Part shown: one piece after another, positions 13,401-23,652 of the stretch
Layout: each line of letters begins with the position of its first letter
Numbering within the stretch: the stretch's first letter is position 1
Origin: Silene latifolia
Taxonomy: Eukaryota; Streptophyta; Magnoliopsida; Caryophyllales; Caryophyllaceae
Assembly: GCF_048544455.1 (NCBI RefSeq)
Contig: NC_133526.1
Span: 7,642,001 to 7,706,000 of the forward strand
Length of the DNA stretch: 64,000 nt
Direction of reading: 5' to 3'
Notes under the pieces: model-generated
Databases searched by the model: none
Told to the model about the DNA's origin: nothing
The model's input: only the letters and a program-made list of their open reading frames with translations
Position numbers and translations under genes: made by a program

Positions 13401-16400
13401 TCCATTGATATAATGGCATCCAAAACTCGGTGAAAGTGTCGACTAGTGGTCTCACCCGAACGTTTGAAAAAGGAGCTAAGGGTGATGTTCCTAGCATTAT
13501 GACCAATAATATGTAAAAATTTTGCCACTTGCTCCTCTACCGAAGATCGTCTTGTGTCTAATAAATATCTCCCATCTCTAAGAATTTTACAAAACCTTTC
13601 AAAAGCATGTGGGCTCATCCCCTTAAGATCATCCATTAGCTCAAAACGTCTCCTTTCTCTTTTCATGTATGCATCCAAAGTGTTTTTTCTGATGAAAGTT
13701 TTAGGTTGATCACAAATGGTTCTCAAAGAAGTAAAATATGCAATATAAGCGACTACATGAACAACAAATTTCACGACGTTTTTTTCCCCATATTAATTCT
13801 AAATTTTCATTCTCTTCATCCTCTCCATCAGCCACCTTATCGCTTTGTTCATCATCACCCATCAATAATTCATTTCTGACACTCTCCAAGTCTCTATCCA
13901 TATCTTAAAAAGAAATAAATTAAATTAAGTTGATTTCAACACAAAAACAACATTCATAAAGACTCAGTTTATTATTTGCAAAGCTTGTGATTTTGTAAGA
14001 ACTTGAATACGATTACCTATTTACCATCACATTACAGATGCAACACTACCAGCAACAATACTAAACATGAAGTTTTACACTACCAGCAAAAATACCAGCA
14101 TACTACCGTCTTAAAATTCCAACATAATAATTAAATCCAACATAATAACCAAATTCAATACCAGCAAAAAATCGTCTTAAAATTCCAACATAATTATCAA
14201 ATCCAACATAATATTCAAATTCAATACAGCATATAACCGTCTTAAAATTGCAAACATAGTAATCAACACGAAGTTTTACACTACCAAAGAACAATACCAA
14301 AGATTCAATCGAACTATAGATGTAATTCAATCGAACTAAATATGTAATTCGATCGAATTACCATCGAAAAATCAATAGAACTCGAGTTCAAGTATTAAAA
14401 AAATTTACAGAAGAAGAGATAGAAGAGAGAAAACGAACCTGATAATCTGAATTTGTGATTGAATTAATTTGGAATTCGATTTGCAATCATAAATCCCCAA
14501 TTCATAAACCTAGATCCCCAATTTGAAACCCTAGAAATTTTGTTAGGAATAGGGAGTGAAGAAGTGTGGAGAATATGTCGTTGATTGATATTTGTTGAGT
14601 GTCTAGATTTTTAGTAAGGGTAAAGTAGTCTTTTCATAATTAAATGAGAGTCCAAATAACATTTTCTTTCCAAATCTTGCCTCCCTTGGAAAGATTATGG
14701 ATTATTCTATAGGGGAGAAAATAAGTCCTCCCATTTCCCTCCCCTTCCATTTCCCTCCTCCCATATATTGTATCCAAACGAAGGAAAATTAGTCCCTCCC
14801 TTTCCCTCCCCTCCCCTTCCCTCCAATTCTTTCAATCCAAACGGACCCTTAGAGTGGCTTAGGAAGTTCGGTAAGATTCTTGGAGCCTATGACTATTTAG
14901 GGTGTGTTTGGATAGCAAAAGTGGAGGGAAAGGGAAGGGAAGGGGAGATAAGGGAAGGGGAGGGGGAATGTAGTGTGGTTGTTTGGATACAATTTCCTTC
15001 CAAATCTTGCCTATTATGGAGAGATTCTGATTACGCTTGGAGGAGGGAAATTTGATCCCTCCAAATCTCTCCCCCTCCATTTCCCTCTACCCTCATTTGC
15101 TATCCAAACAAAGGATTTTAAATCTCCTACTCTCCCTCCCTTTCTTTTCCCTCCAAATCCCTCAATCCAAACACGCCCTTAAGGGGTAGGTTCCATGTCA
15201 CTGTTGGAGTTAGATCCTTTTTGTTGTCCCTGTTTTCTCTGTTTGTGCCTTTTCGCTTTCCTTTCCTTTTCTTCTATTTCCCACCCCTCTCTGCATCAAG
15301 AGAAGACTATTCGCTGAGTCGATGCCTAGTTTATTCTGCAAAACAAATATAAATAAGGCATCTTCTGTTTTTTCTTTGGTTTGTTTTTTCTGCTTGACGA
15401 GTCTTCTTCTGCATGGAGTAAGATATTGTTTCAGATGTTACATTTCTGTAAAACTCCACAAACATTTGATTTCCTGGAAAGGCATATGATGGTTTACACT
15501 TGATCTCTGAACTTCAGGTAAGTTCTGTTGACAAATTCAAACTACTGATGCCACTTTTTCAGCAGTTTTTTTTCCTGCTTGACAAGTCTTCTTCTGCATG
15601 GAGTAAGATAATTTTTTTCAGATGTTAACATTTCTGTAAAACTCTACAAACATTAGATTTCTTAGAATTTTTTTTAGATGTCAACATTTCTGTAAAACTC
15701 AAAACATTTGATTTCTTTGAAAGGCATATGATGTTTTACACTTGATCTCTGAACTTCAGGTAAGTTCTGTTGACAAATTCAAACTACTGATGCCACTTAT
15801 TCAGCAGTTTTTGTTGCTGATAAATTGTCATTCTTATCTGTTTTTTTGATACGATGCATCATGCATGACAAACTGGCAAATCCTTATAAATGTCTTGTTT
15901 ACAGTTGATGGAAAAAGTTTGTTGTTCGTCTTTTTTCCTTGTCATTTTTGTGCTGAAAAGTTGATTTTTTTTATTTTTTTATTTTTTTTTTCCATTTCCA
16001 TTTTTTAATGATTTGTGAACTTCAGGTAAGTTCTCAATTTCACATGTTGACACTTCCAAAGCACTGGTGCACTGTCTTAGCATTTTTTCTAAACATTAAT
16101 TGACTATTTTGTCAACTGCTGCAAAACATTTAAAATCCTGTTGAGGAAGGCCACTGTAGCAGTGTAGTTTGTAGGTGCGTTCTTTGCCAGTAAATTAAAG
16201 CTCTAGCCATGATGTTGGGAGGCCTGTTTTCAAAAGTAGTTTATCAAGTTTTAGCCTCTAGATGTTTTTGTTTGATATTGAAGCTTAGACTTGTGAGTCA
16301 AAGTTTGTGCAAGTCCATCAACATTGATTGAGAATTGATTATATATCTTAATATAGGCTCATGAGACCTATACAGAATGATTGTTCCATCATTCATGGAC

Positions 16401-18310
16401 ATTGATTGAGAAGTGACATTTTCTGTAATGGTTCAAATTCCTCAACGTTGTTACTAATTCTTGTGAAATTCAGGGGAAGTGTCTTTTCAAGCCACTACCT
16501 CTCAAATCCTTAAAAGAGTTTAGGATTTTACTTTTTCTAATTAAGTTGTGATGGTGATTATATCAATCAGTTATTATGCTGAAACTAATCATCAGTATAA
16601 TGAGCCATCCTTGAAAAGAAAGTTCCAATTGCCGAGTTATTTTACCATTCATGTTCTAATTTTGCTGTTTGTTTTCTCTTTTTTTGCAGGTTGTCAATGA
16701 TGACGGGGCAGTATCCTTGGCTAAGCTTCCACCTATGAGTGTTTTTCTGTCATTCCACCATGTTTTAGATATAATCAGTTTTCTTCATTTTTCATCTGCT
16801 TTTCTGCTGCTAATTGCTTCCATCTTTGTTTAAATAATCTTTCCCTCTAGTTTTCGTTTAGGATTTCAAAGTTCTGCTATCCAGTCAGAGGTCAAATGTC
16901 GTGATACTTTTGCCGAAGGTTACCCTTTTTAGTTGGATACTATTTTTTGCTTGCTTTTTTTGGCAACCATGAGCCCTCATTTTGTATACAAACAGATTGT
17001 TTTCTTGACCAAAACTATACTAGCTACTGCCTTGTGCCATCAATGCAGCTTGTTTGGCACTTGTTGATGCAGGGATCCCTCTCAAACATCTAGCTGGTAC
17101 TAAGGACTTCGTCCTATCTTCTTCCGTTTACTATTTACTTCTATTTCATCACGAAACTTATATGAGAAGTTCTTACATCTTATACCAACCCACTAAGGGT
17201 TATAACCTAATGAGTAATACACAAGGATTGACTTCATCTCACATGGCCTCACATGTGATACTGTCTAATACAAGACTCACAGCTCAAGTCATGAAGTTGC
17301 GATTCAAGAGCATCTAGATGGTCTTCAAGAGACTGCGTATTATATTCACTTTCAAACTAAGAAAATATATTCTAATTATAGTTTGCTCTGATGATGTGGA
17401 TTGTTTTGTTTTCTGCAGTTTCCATATGCTGCTGTTTGACTGAAGCAGGAGAAGTTATACTGGATCCAACTAAATTAGAGGAGCAGGTACTTAGTTTCTG
17501 TTAAAAATTAATCCGTATGTGATTTATGGGAAGAGCTGATATGTGCTGTAATAGCCAGGAATTACAGAGACATAAATGTACATTGCTACGGTTGAAATGA
17601 TTTGTCTTCGTTTCTCTGAAGTTTTTTTTTTTTGTTGCTAGACAATGAAGGCATTTGTGTATTTGGTTTTTCCAAACTCAATTTCATCAGCTTTACCACA
17701 AGGATCATTAGATACAAATGATGAACCAATGGAACACGGGATCATCACGTCTGTTACCCATGGGGTTATGTCAGGTTACTATCTATTATTTGCCGACTTG
17801 CCGTTTCTTTTTCGTCTTTCCTCTCTCTGTCAAAGACGCACTTTGGCATGACAATGTATCATGGATGTAATCCGGATCAGTGAGATTTGTAATCGTCTGA
17901 TCAAACTTGAGTCCGATCCGGATTTTTTGGACGTAGAACCTTGTGTACCTTACCCTAGATTCGGCCCGTTGCCATCCCAACTGTGCAACTAGTCAACTAC
18001 TACTGGGAAATGTCATATTTCTATGTCAATGTACATAGTTTCTGTTGTCTATGATCCATAGTCTCGTTTTTTCTCAACAAATCTTTTGCCAGTTTGATTG
18101 ATGTGTTTTGATACATGACTATGCATATAAATAATTATCTCCCTAACCTTACCATCTTAATTGTATAACATCTGATCTTTACATATGCGCTTTATCTTGA
18201 TCGCAGTTGAGAATTATTTTCGATGTCTTGAGAGAGGACGAGCTGCAACTGCAAAACTGTCTAACTTTTTGAGGAATCGCCTGCAGTCAGCTCCACAGTT
18301 ACCTGGATAG
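8231..18310 (+). CDS. RRP46: Chimeric gene: copia-type Gag N-terminus fused to exosome subunit RRP46
   Basis: Eight exons with GT-AG introns and continuous phase: 8231-8660, 8879-8992, 9282-9382, 16690-16710, 17024-17096, 17419-17486, 17642-17774, 18207-18310. They total 1044 nt (347 aa plus TAG). From residue 127 on (SSLNRAHGSATWSQ, TKVIAAVYGPKAGTKKNENP, NPNTTTSVILQ, LKHLAVSICCC, HGIITSVTHGVMS) this is RRP46, an RNase PH-fold subunit of the exosome ring that pairs with RRP43 in nuclear and cytoplasmic 3'-5' RNA processing. Residues 1-126 instead resemble the N-terminal Gag domain of Ty1/copia polyproteins (DNYEEWSRSM, KFGFCDGSIAKP, WIMNSI). Usual RRP46 begins with about 20 residues carrying a DGR..(N/S)QLRPL motif; these are missing and no alternative RRP46-only start is visible. 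No stop or frameshift was found. Intron 3 is 7.3 kb and holds a Harbinger transposon. RRP46 identity is high confidence; whether the fusion is expressed is unknown. Confidence 0.9.
11001..12399 (-). CDS. Harbinger ORF1: Myb/SANT-like DNA-binding protein
   Basis: Two exons, 12399-12064 and 11516-11001, join in phase to 283 aa plus stop. The N-terminal third (LRWTDRMDKVFIDALMNEVV, then a W-rich helix ending GWGWNEV) is a Myb/SANT-like domain of the Myb_DNA-bind_3 type. It is followed by KKWKNTPFPHFDLL and GKDRATG-like residues (SKDRATGA), a Lys/Ser-rich linker and a C-terminal helical region. In PIF/Harbinger elements this protein helps bring the transposase to the nucleus and to the element ends. 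Unlike the neighbouring transposase, it shows no stop or frameshift, so it could still act in trans on related MITEs. Confidence 0.8.
12639..13901 (-). pseudogene. Harbinger DDE transposase with frameshifts
   Basis: The order of conserved blocks is right for PIF/Harbinger: an acidic N-terminus from ATG 13901, FKRSGETTSRHFHRVLDAI, GAIDGTHIRV (first catalytic Asp), FSYVLAGWEGTFA then DSRI (second Asp), YRGVRYHLKEY, and NAIERTFGVLKKRF (catalytic Glu), ending at 12639. Frame is lost near 13780 at a poly-T run, near 13150 where one extra base separates GTFA from DSRI, and near 13090. The element is therefore probably not autonomous now. The shifts are small, suggesting fairly recent decay or sequencing errors in homopolymers. 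Confidence 0.85.
14900..15178. mobile_element. Tourist-like Harbinger MITE, 279 bp
   Basis: Begins GGGTGTGTTTGGATAGC and ends with the complement of the same type, flanked by TTA at 14897-14899 and 15179-15181. GGGAGGG-rich left and CCCTCCC-rich right subterminal parts match the 10081-14848 element, from which only 51 bases separate it. It lies in RRP46 intron 3. Confidence 0.85.
15391..15810 (+). repeat. Intronic tandem duplication carrying consensus splice donors
   Basis: A block of about 190 bp with TCTTCTTCTGCATGGAGTAA ... CTGAACTTCAGGTAAGTTCTG occurs twice (about 15391-15560 and 15580-15800). The motif GAACTTCAG|GTAAGTTCT, a near-perfect plant 5' splice site, appears in both units and a third time near 16019. 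All three are inside RRP46 intron 3. This looks like duplicated old intron or exon sequence and could offer cryptic donors. Confidence 0.7.
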
Positions 18311-18659
18311 AGATGCTTGATCTATTGTGAGGTAACAACCCGTAGATGCTGAGTTAAGATTTTAGAATGATACTACTATGTGTCTATGTAGGTTGTAGAT
18401 GAATTCTTACTTTTTTTTTTAGTCAGATTCAAGTCTACTTATGATGAAGTGGGACTTTAAACTTCTAAAGTATTCACAAAGTAGCTGCTAATTCAAACTT
18501 TTCTTTTTGTACGTTACTTTGTTTAGTGAGAGACATTACTATCCGAGCCGATCTGAAAGTTAAGTTTGGAATTTGGATCGGATATCCGATGAGTATAGAT
18601 ATTAATTTCAAAACGTTTGGATATCCGATTAAATTTGATACGAAATTATATGTTCCTAT

Positions 18660-19205
18660 CTGGTCAGGGGTGAAGGGTCAAATATCTTGATGCTTTCGTC
18701 GAAGGTTGCCCTTTTTTGTGTGATGCTTTCTCCGTCTCTTCATTTGTTTGCACTTTGATTAAAATATCCTCACAAAAGAAATGAAGAATAAAAAAGGCAA
18801 ATAAATGATTGGGACAAAGAGACTATATTTTTTTTTGGTTGCTTTTTTGGTGTTGGAATATGAGGAACCCATGTGTGAAGTCCCACATTGGTTGTGGAGT
18901 AGAGAGTTGCTTACTGGCTTTTAGAGGCTTTCTCATGCCAATTGGTTTTAGGAAAGACGGGGTTCCTTTGCTTGTGAAGTAAGCAACCTCTCTCTACCCA
19001 AAAAAAAAAAAAAAAAAAAGTAAGCAACCTCTCTCCTTTCGGTATGGCCAGGTCGATTTCAGATTCTTCTAACATTTGGCAACCATAAGGCAGCCGTTCT
19101 TTTTCAAACTATAATAGCTTCTTGCCTTGTGCAATCAATGCACAACTTGTTTGGCACCTGTTGATGTCGGGATACCTCTAAAACATGTAGCTGGTATTAA
19201 GGACT
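18660..19205 (+). pseudogene. Partial duplicate of RRP46 intron 4-exon 5 region (decayed)
   Basis: Sequence near 18665-18715 resembles 16885-16935, and 19070-19205 resembles 16960-17110 of RRP46. The pseudo-exon at 19119-19193 still reads TTGTTTGGCAC and ...PLKHVA, preceded by an AG and followed by GTATTAAGG, as in the real exon 5. It is two bases longer than the real exon (75 against 73 nt), so it would break the frame. The copy lies about 0.8 kb after the RRP46 stop codon and was split by a later insertion (about 18720-19070). Confidence 0.75.
18977..19035 (+). mobile_element. Poly(A)-only retroposition scar with 18-bp target duplication
   Basis: The 18-mer AAGTAAGCAACCTCTCTC occurs at 18977-18994 and again at 19018-19035. 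Between them are only taccc and a run of A residues. A long duplication around a bare A-tail is what target-primed reverse transcription leaves when a LINE or SINE insertion is almost completely 5'-truncated. Confidence 0.6.
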
Positions 19206-19273
19206 CAAATCAATCAATACAACATTGCCTGATCACAGTTATTGTAGTATATAAGGAAATATTAATCACTATG

Positions 19274-19460
19274 CTATTGCTAGGGATGGCAGTGGGTTGG
19301 GGACCCGACACAGACCCTTCGGATCGGACCCTAATGGGTCAGGTTTGGGTCTGAATTTTTGAGATCCAAGCGGGTATGGGTCTAAGATAAATATTTCGGG
19401 TTGGGTATGGGTCCAACTTATAAGACCCGGACCCAACCCTAGACCCGTCCAATTTAAAAA
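19274..19460. mobile_element. Possible hAT terminal fragment with GGGT/ACCC motifs
   Basis: The stretch starts with tagggatggcagtgggt and is a dense run of GGGTATGGGT and ACCC motifs, a composition often seen at ends of plant hAT elements. No matching right end or 8-bp duplication was found. Confidence 0.3.
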
Positions 19461-19686
19461 AAATAAAAATTAACTTAACAAACACACCGTAGACTTGTAT
19501 CACTTGACAAGTCTCACACCTCTTTAACCTTCCAATCTCTTTCTTAAATCACTTTTATTGACTTCTCCATCTTCCCTCTCCCTTTCTGAATTCTGGTCTT
19601 CATCCACCATTGTCAGACGATCTCCAAATTTCACTTCCTCCTACTCTGCGTTTTAGCATCCTTTGCTGCGTTTCATTCATCCTTTA

Positions 19687-20074
19687 GGGTCCGTTTGGAT
19701 ACAATTTTAGGAGGGAAGGGGAGGGGAGGGGGAGTGAGGGGAGTTGAAGGGGAGGGCAAATGGGACGTGGGTGTTTGGATGACAAAAATTATGAAGGGAA
19801 ATGGAAGGGGAGGAAGGAGGGAGATGAAGAATGGATGGAGGATTGAAGGATGCTGGTGGTATAATTAGAGTCCAAATAATGTTTTCTTTCCAAATCTTGC
19901 CACTCTTGGAAAGATTATAATTTGTTCTATAGGAGGGAAAATAAGTCCTCTCATTTCTCTCCCTTTCCATTTCCATTTCCTTTCTCCCATATTTTTTATC
20001 CAAACAAAGGAAATTAAATCCCTCCCTTTCCCTCCCCTCCCATTCTCTCCAATTCCTTCAATCCAAACGGACCC
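19687..20074. mobile_element. Harbinger MITE, 388 bp, with same termini as the 10081 element
   Basis: Termini GGGTCCGTTTGGATAC on the left and the complement of GGGTCCGTTTGGATTG on the right, flanked by TTA at 19684-19686 and 20075-20077. The subterminal segment tccaaataatgttttctttc also matches the right inner end of the 4.77-kb element (near 14651), so it looks like an internal-deletion derivative of that family. Confidence 0.85.
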
Positions 20075-20164
20075 TTAATGTCGTTTCTGCCTTATGTTTC
20101 TCTTTTTGATTCCGACCCATTGCCATGGTTGACGGGGCATATATGGATAGATGCTAATCTCACT

Positions 20165-20915
20165 GTGTGTCCCACGTTGCCTAATTAAGTAAAGTTAGGC
20201 TAGTATATAAGAAAAAAGAAATAATAACCTGCTGGTTGGTGATCCAAAGGGCGGGGCAGATGCGCACCAAGTCAAGACTTCTGAACCTCTGATCTACTCG
20301 GTTCGGTTAGGTCATGTCGTGATGAGTACTTTGGGAACCTTCTAGCCTGGTCGGGTCCATTGGTGAAACCACACTTTTTTCCGTAGTTGATTATCAAAGT
20401 TAAATAAAATAACTCCAATAGTAAAGGAGAACTCCCATATCCGTCTCATCCCAGATTGACATATTCCGTCTAAAAGTTTCAAACGGACTTATGTGATCAT
20501 TTTTATGGTAAGATTTGACCATTATATCCTTTAAACAATGACCCCAACCGGATGAACCAATCGACGACTATAGATAAGAGATGTGAATTCTAATTAGACT
20601 GTTAATCCGATAGATTAGATAGTAATGTGGGTCCCACATTGCCTAATTAAGTATACGGACAATGGTATATAACAAAAATAAAGTAATGATCTATTGCCAT
20701 GATAATGGCATGGCTAGTAGGTTAGGTTAGGTTAGGTGGTTCGTGATCCCAGGGACGGGGCACAGACACCGAGTCAAGACTTCTGAACCTCTAACCTACT
20801 TAGGTGGGTTATGTCAGCAGTAGTACTTTGGGGCCTTCGAGCCTGGCTAGGTCTATCGGTGAAACCACCACTTTTTTTTTTTTTTTTGTTAGATTATTGC
20901 CATTCGTAGTTGATT
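20165..20915 (+). repeat. Two diverged copies of a 250-290 bp repeat
   Basis: 20165-20410 and 20625-20915 share gtcccac(a/g)ttgcctaatt, a following tatataa box, GAGTCAAGACTTCTGAACCTCT and a final GGTGAAACCAC plus T-tract (long in the second copy). The start and TATA-like box suggest short LTRs of a TRIM-like element, or a SINE. I could not decide. Between the copies (20411-20624) nothing else is recognised. Confidence 0.5.
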
Positions 20916-20925
20916 ATAAAAATAA

Positions 20926-23643
20926 GGAAAAATTCAAAATTACTCCTTTACTAGATTTCATGCCCGGGCGTTGCCCGGGTAATATCTTAATAGTGACGCT
21001 GAGGTAAGGTGGATTAATATTCAATAAAATAATGTATCTTTGAAATACTTTTGTGTTCATGCAGTAATCAAATACTCCCTCTGTCCCGGTCATTTGTTGT
21101 CCTTTTCCATTTTGGGTGTCTCAGTCATTTGTTGTCCTTTCTATTTTAAGAATGAAAACGGACCAAAATATAACGATGTTATTTTGGCAAACTTAGTTAT
21201 AAGAGGAATTCTTTTTTACATTAAACTTAGTTAATGTGCAAATGATAATTAGGATGCTTACTGAGTTATTAAAAAGTGATTTCACTGAATAAGGAGCTAA
21301 TATATTTCCCCTGTTTTAATTGACTTCGTTTTTTTTTCGAAGAGAATTTTGATTGACTTTAATATGTCGTGGTATCGTCATAGTCCTCAATAGATATTAT
21401 TAAAACAAAAAGCTATTTCATGGTTAGATTATACATCCTTTAATAAGGCAGATTAATATACTATAGTGTCCCACTTAACTTTAGCTGCTAGCAACCAAAT
21501 TTTATGGTCGGTATCATTAGAATTAGTCGTATTCATGATAATTTTAACCAAACTCAAATAAGCTAACAACTCGTCTATCTTAAGATAAAGGTATATGATA
21601 AAACGGGGTGAATATCATCCCACGGGTATATATACGACAAATCTTTTGTTTTTCTCAATGTATTTTGCTTTTGTCTTATTCCCCCCGTATAAACGTATTT
21701 AACCCGTCATAAAGTTAAGACTGATATACCCGTCACAAATACCTTCAAAGGAATATGCAGCAATAGAGAGGTGCATACAAATTGACAAAAAACATAGGAT
21801 ACACTCTAAGATCTAAAGCATTATTTGCTCCAAATTGACAATTGAGTAGAATTGCAGGTGCCCACACGACCTGCAACTAAAGAGGAAAAATCATTAGATC
21901 GTTACTTATATGTATGTATGAAGAAAGCCAAACGAAAACGAAAATACTTCTAAATATAAGGCTTGTTATATATGTAGTTATTATGAACAGTACTCCGTAA
22001 CTTTAGTTTCTCTTCTATATATACTTTTTATGCTTATGCGTAATAGGATACTGATAACAAAAAAAGCTTTCCCTAAAAATCTAGGAAGCAACAAAAAGAA
22101 AGCTTAAGAACACCGAAATATTTTTCGTAACTCGGTTGATGTACGACAGTTTCAATGCGGATAATTACCTTTGTATATGTTGAATCTTAGATTCTTAGAA
22201 GACTATAGACACTGATGACCGCCAATAACAATTGATTTGCTATTCCTTCCTGAAAAGTAAATAAAGCAATTAAAAACGGATGTACACAAGACAATAAATA
22301 CATAAACAATAAGATGCCAAATTTTCAACAATATTAATTGCAAATATAAATTTCAACAATAAGTTCACAATAAGGATGAACAGTACGAACAACACATGCA
22401 AAAAAATAAAATGAAAAAAATAAAAATTAATGTTGTTGTGATTGAAACCATCCAATATTATACGTATATATAGTGCAAATTATGAGCTTTAATATACCAA
22501 GACAGATTAAGAGTCCAAGTTAAGCTCAAGGTCCAACATTTACCTGCTTAAAAAGATATTTATCTTTTTATAATTTTTTACCCATCTAATAGAAAACTTT
22601 TCAATAGTTTATAATTAAGTACTAATATATTTATCTTATTTCAATATTTTATAACTTAAATAATTTACCAAACTTGAACCAATAATAATTTATTCAGCAA
22701 AAGATAACTTATTCAATAAAAGCAACGGCCAATGAAATCGCTTCAAAACAATAGCCAATGAAATAGCTTCAAAAGTATGTACACTTTTTTCAAAGTTACT
22801 CCCTTATAAAACAAAATTTCAAAATTAAGGAGACTTCCGATCAAAAATTGCTACCAAGACCCAACTCGGGTCATAATTAGATGTTAGTGACGAAATTACC
22901 CTTTGTTTATAACACAAATCTCATTACAGTTTACCGTAATTGACTATTGATCGACTCTCAAATATCATCAACCAAAATTAGTGGGTTAAAAGCAATTAAC
23001 CTTATTCCGCTGATTACAACTCCTCTTTCGATCATTGCTAACTAGGTAAGTCCAACTGTAATTCTATTCTACTTTGTAAATTGTTTATTCCGTTTTGATT
23101 TCTAATAGTTAACTTCAATTTCTTCCTACAAGTTCATTAATCACCTTTCTTTGCCAATTGGTTTGAGATTGATCCAACCAACAAAAATACTTACACCCCC
23201 GAGCCTTAGTAACTGGATTGTAAATTTGGCATGCTTCAAATCTTCTACCTGGATTATCATTTGTCCAAGAAGTTAGCTTAGAAGCTACAAGACCACAAAA
23301 GCACAACTGGACCATCACAACTACAATATGGAGGAATACAAAAAAGAGAAAAGAGGTGACAAGTGAGATGAAGGAAGAGAAGAGAGAGAAATGAGTGTAA
23401 GGAGAGAGAAGGAGGCTGAGAGTGATGAGGGGATTAGAGTAAAAAGAAGAGGGGCAAATTGGGAAGGAAATTATAAGAAATTTGAATTTAGTCGGAAAAT
23501 ACTTCTAATTATGACTTGAGTTGGGTCTTTGTAGCAATTTTTGATCGAAAGCCCTTTATAAGGGAGTAATTTTGAAATTTTGTTTTATAAAGGAGTAGCT
23601 TTGAAAAAAGTGTACATATAAGGGAGTAATTTTGAATTTTTCC
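20926..23643. mobile_element. Mutator-type MITE (893 bp net) with long TIRs and 9-bp TSD, split by a Helitron-like insert
   Basis: The left end starts GGAAAAATTCAAAATTACTCC and the right end is its inverse. The inverted repeats continue for well over 150 bp (motifs TATGTACACTTTTTTCAAAG and GATCAAAAATTGCTAC on both arms). TAAAAATAA flanks the element at 20917-20925 and 23644-23652, a 9-bp duplication as made by Mutator superfamily transposases. The left arm is interrupted at 20951-22775. Removing that segment restores CTTTA|TATGTACAC, as in the right arm. There is no transposase. Confidence 0.9.
20951..22775 (-). mobile_element. Helitron-like insertion (minus strand) inside the Mutator MITE
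   Basis: Inserted exactly between A (20950) and T (22776) of the left Mutator arm. Read on the minus strand, its 3' end is a GC-rich hairpin (CCCGGGCAACGCCCGGG) followed about 8 bases later by CTAG, the CTRR-type end of Helitrons. The 5' end does not show a clear TC. The interior is AT-rich, contains half of a Stowaway-like sequence (TACTCCCTCTGTCCCGGTC at about 21074) and no recognisable gene. Confidence 0.7.
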
Positions 23644-23652
23644 TAAAAATAA

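Larger units (their letters stand above)
10081..14848 (-). mobile_element. PIF/Harbinger transposon, 4.77 kb, in RRP46 intron 3
   Basis: Terminal inverted repeats begin GGGTCCGTTTGGAT and end with its complement. TTA is duplicated on each side (10078-10080 and 14849-14851). Subterminal regions on both sides are GGGAGGG-rich (left) and CCCTCCC-rich (right). The element encodes both Harbinger proteins on the minus strand: a Myb/SANT-like ORF1 (11001-12399) and a DDE transposase (12639-13901, frameshifted). Other internal features are T-tracts at about 10418-10508, a short tandem repeat at 11785-11850 within the ORF1 intron, and three copies of a unit of about 60 bp near 14101-14260. Confidence 0.9.

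Noticed and set aside
20715-20740. GGTTAGGTTAGG run resembling telomere repeat
   Set aside because: The unit is TTAGG, not the plant TTTAGGG, only four units long and part of a duplicated repeat.
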